Source: Meiothermus granaticius NBRC 107808 (lineage in GTDB: Bacteria; Deinococcota; Deinococci; Deinococcales; Thermaceae). From it: a stretch of DNA of 64,000 bases. Below the pieces are notes generated by a model, which saw nothing but the letters and a program-made list of their open reading frames with translations, did no database searches and was not told the origin of the DNA. Where the stretch lies: assembly GCF_003574355.1 (NCBI RefSeq), contig NZ_QWLB01000005.1, forward strand, positions 1-64,000. The letters run 5' to 3'. The position numbers and the translations under genes are program-made. Each line of letters opens with the position of its first letter. Within the stretch, counting starts at the first letter, position 1. This document shows positions 62,688 through 64,000 of this stretch, piece after piece.

Positions 62688-63569
62688 TCAGGCCGAAACG
62701 GTGTTGGTTCCAAGCAGTCCGCGCAGGCGCGGCAGCGCCGCCCGCACCACCTGTATGCCAGCGGCCACACAGATCGCCTTGTGACCGAAGTCGAGGGTGT
62801 CTATGGGCCAGGGAAACCGCGGTTCCAGAACCAGATCGGCCTGAGCAAAACGCAGGTGGGAGTGCTGGTGGTGGCAGATTTCCAGCGCCCGGATCATGGC
62901 CTGAACCCCGTTGCGCACGGTTCGGCTGGGCATCTGCGGTGGGCTGGGCTGCACCGCGATCACCACCGCAGCCCCCAGTGCCTTTACCACGTCAATGGGG
63001 GCCACATCGGCATAGGCCCCGTCGGCCAACAGGCGGCCCTCCCGCTCCAAAGGGGGCAACACCCCGGCCAGGGCAGCACTGGCATAGAGCGCATCGGCGG
63101 CTCTGCCCTCTTGCATGACCACCCGCTCCCCCGAGACCAAGTCCGTCGCCACGGCGGCTACCGGGAGGGCGGAGTCCTCGAGGTCGCGCCCCAGGGTGAG
63201 CCGCTCGAGCAAGACCATCCCATAGGGCAAGGCCCGTTGCCCCGGCCCCCAGGCGGTGAGTACGCTCCAGGCCACCTTCTGATAAGCCTTGAGCGAACGC
63301 AGCCGTTCACCCAGAGCCAGGGAGCGCGGCGCGGGTGGCTCAGGGAAGCCGGTGGTGTCCATGTGCAGAAGCGCTTGATACCAGTCGGGATTGAGGCCGT
63401 AAGTGGCCCCCACGATAGCCCCCATCGAGACCCCCACGATGGCGCTAGGCCGGTAGCCGTAGTGCTCGAGCGCCCGGAGCACCCCGGCGTGGGCCAGCCC
63501 CCGGCTTCCCCCTCCGGCCAGCACCAGCCCAAACGGGGGGTGAGTTGCGGCAACGCGTCTTCGGATCAC
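62688..63569 (-). CDS. Patatin-like phospholipase (RssA-type)
   Basis: The 293-residue protein has the patatin Ser-Asp dyad: oxyanion motif LAGGGSRGLAHAGVL, nucleophile S48 in GVSMG, and DGAYADVAP with the catalytic Asp. Length and order match bacterial RssA/YlbK-type patatins. It should hydrolyse acyl chains of lipids in the cytoplasm or at the membrane. It lies between nuoL and the UbiB-like gene on one strand. Confidence 0.92.
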   Translation of the reverse strand: MIRRRVAATHPPFGLVLAGGGSRGLAHAGVLRALEHYGYRPSAIVGVSMGAIVGATYGLNPDWYQALLHMDTTGFPEPPAPRSLALGERLRSLKAYQKVAWSVLTAWGPGQRALPYGMVLLERLTLGRDLEDSALPVAAVATDLVSGERVVMQEGRAADALYASAALAGVLPPLEREGRLLADGAYADVAPIDVVKALGAAVVIAVQPSPPQMPSRTVRNGVQAMIRALEICHHQHSHLRFAQADLVLEPRFPWPIDTLDFGHKAICVAAGIQVVRAALPRLRGLLGTNTVSA

Positions 63570-63585
63570 TCAACACCTCCAGAAC

Positions 63586-64000
63586 CTAGCGAAGCAATCC
63601 CCACCAGAGCAACAAGACCACACCCAGGAAGAAAGCGACAGCGTAGAGGCGCAAGAAACCGCTTTGTGTACGGGCAAGCCACCAACCAGCCCAAATCATC
63701 GTGCGCCCGTAAGCGATATACCCCCCCAGCAGGGCTCGATCACCGGCCAGGAGCCGGCTGGCCAGCACCTGGAGGGGTCTGGAGAATGCCGCATCATAGA
63801 ATTGATTGATATAAAAGCCCTGCTCGGCTATTTCTTCCAAGTCGCGGTAGTCCTCCGGCAAGGTTGGGCGCTGGAAGAAGCGGTAGCCCGCATAAAGCCC
63901 AACCAGGGCCACCAGTGCCGACAGCGCAATCAACGACCACTCCAGGGCCAGTGACGGCTCGGAAAACTCCAGCGGTGCCAAAGTCCCAGCTAGAAAGCTC
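63586..64000 (-). CDS. nuoL: C-terminal part of NADH-quinone oxidoreductase subunit L (gene continues beyond the window)
   Basis: The minus-strand frame is open to the right edge and reads SFLAGTLAPLEF, YAGYRFFQRPTLPEDY, QGFYINQFYDAAFSRPLQ and QSGFLRLYAVAFFLGVV. This pattern of a late helix, amphipathic stretch and final helix fits the end of NuoL/Nqo12, the proton-pumping antiporter-like subunit of complex I. About 137 residues are inside the window. An internal TTG at 63981 is not the true start. Confidence 0.75.
   Translation of the reverse strand, partial: SFLAGTLAPLEFSEPSLALEWSLIALSALVALVGLYAGYRFFQRPTLPEDYRDLEEIAEQGFYINQFYDAAFSRPLQVLASRLLAGDRALLGGYIAYGRTMIWAGWWLARTQSGFLRLYAVAFFLGVVLLLWWGLLR

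Noticed and set aside
61822-62784. Plus-strand frame of about 320 codons over the UbiB-like gene
   Set aside because: Antisense shadow; the minus-strand kinase has complete motifs.

Overview
**Organism.** The window is high-GC DNA rich in CTCGAG, with leaderless or near-leaderless starts behind many -10 boxes. Its gene content (PxpA/PxpBC, CsoR of the C-H-H type, DUF305 proteins, F510_1955-type beta-propellers, Nqo12/NuoL) fits Deinococcota, most likely the Thermaceae (Meiothermus or Thermus relatives). This is inferred from style and family content; no database search was possible. Ordinary chromosome lies at both edges: 5-oxoprolinase genes, tRNAs and an MFS exporter on the left, and UbiB-like kinase, patatin and NuoL on the right. 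About 55 kb between them is accessory DNA.

**Layout.** (1) 1-5.5 kb: core genes, tRNA-Pro, tRNA-Ser and tRNA-Arg. (2) 5.5-8.4 kb: remnant integrative element at tRNA-Arg, with a tyrosine integrase, two divergent XRE regulators around a phage-like switch, and a degenerate RNase H-like protein. (3) 8.4-10.3 kb: a graveyard of gene fragments (histidine kinase, PfkB kinase, TlpA). (4) 10.3-18 kb: two-component system followed by extracytoplasmic and thiol-redox genes (F510_1955 propeller, DUF3105, CcdA/DsbD-like, TlpA, M23 peptidase, C39 protease, CcdA). (5) 18-22.3 kb: orphan PD-(D/E)XK protein and a decayed mercury operon broken by nested insertions. (6) 22.4-34.4 kb: metal genes, including CadC-like and SmtB-like sensors, a permease::ZIP chimera, truncated P-type ATPase and ZIP genes, a CDF pump, CopC/PCuAC/SCO1, an IS5-type element and an MFS exporter. 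(7) 34.6-45 kb: OpgC-like acyltransferase, His-rich P-type ATPase with a CPD motif, amino-acid ABC transporter with a class V aminotransferase and GntR regulator. (8) 45-49.1 kb: copper operon copZ-csoR-copA plus small redox/zinc-ribbon genes. (9) 49.1-56.4 kb: PEBP, Rieske/FAD oxidoreductase, multicopper oxidase, DUF4396, DUF305 genes and a broken copper-storage protein. (10) 56.5-61 kb: Lgt-TlpA fusion, lnt, lgt and a second F510_1955 propeller.

**How it may work together.** Ten promoters across 49 kb share one architecture: two CTTWAY-like half-sites exactly 11 bp apart, then exactly 10 bp to a TANNNT-like -10 box. They precede the two-component operon itself, both F510_1955 units (one through lgt), ccdA, two DUF305 genes, the Lgt-TlpA fusion, lnt, lgt, an lgt fragment and a small membrane protein. 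The arrangement resembles PmrA/QseB-type boxes of OmpR-family regulators. The simplest reading is that the response regulator at 10555-11223 controls an envelope-stress regulon that duplicates lipoprotein maturation (Lgt, Lnt) and periplasmic thiol redox next to copper-detoxification genes. Copper as the signal is inference. Single-base frameshifts and stops are common in the accessory part and none was noticed in the flanking core genes.
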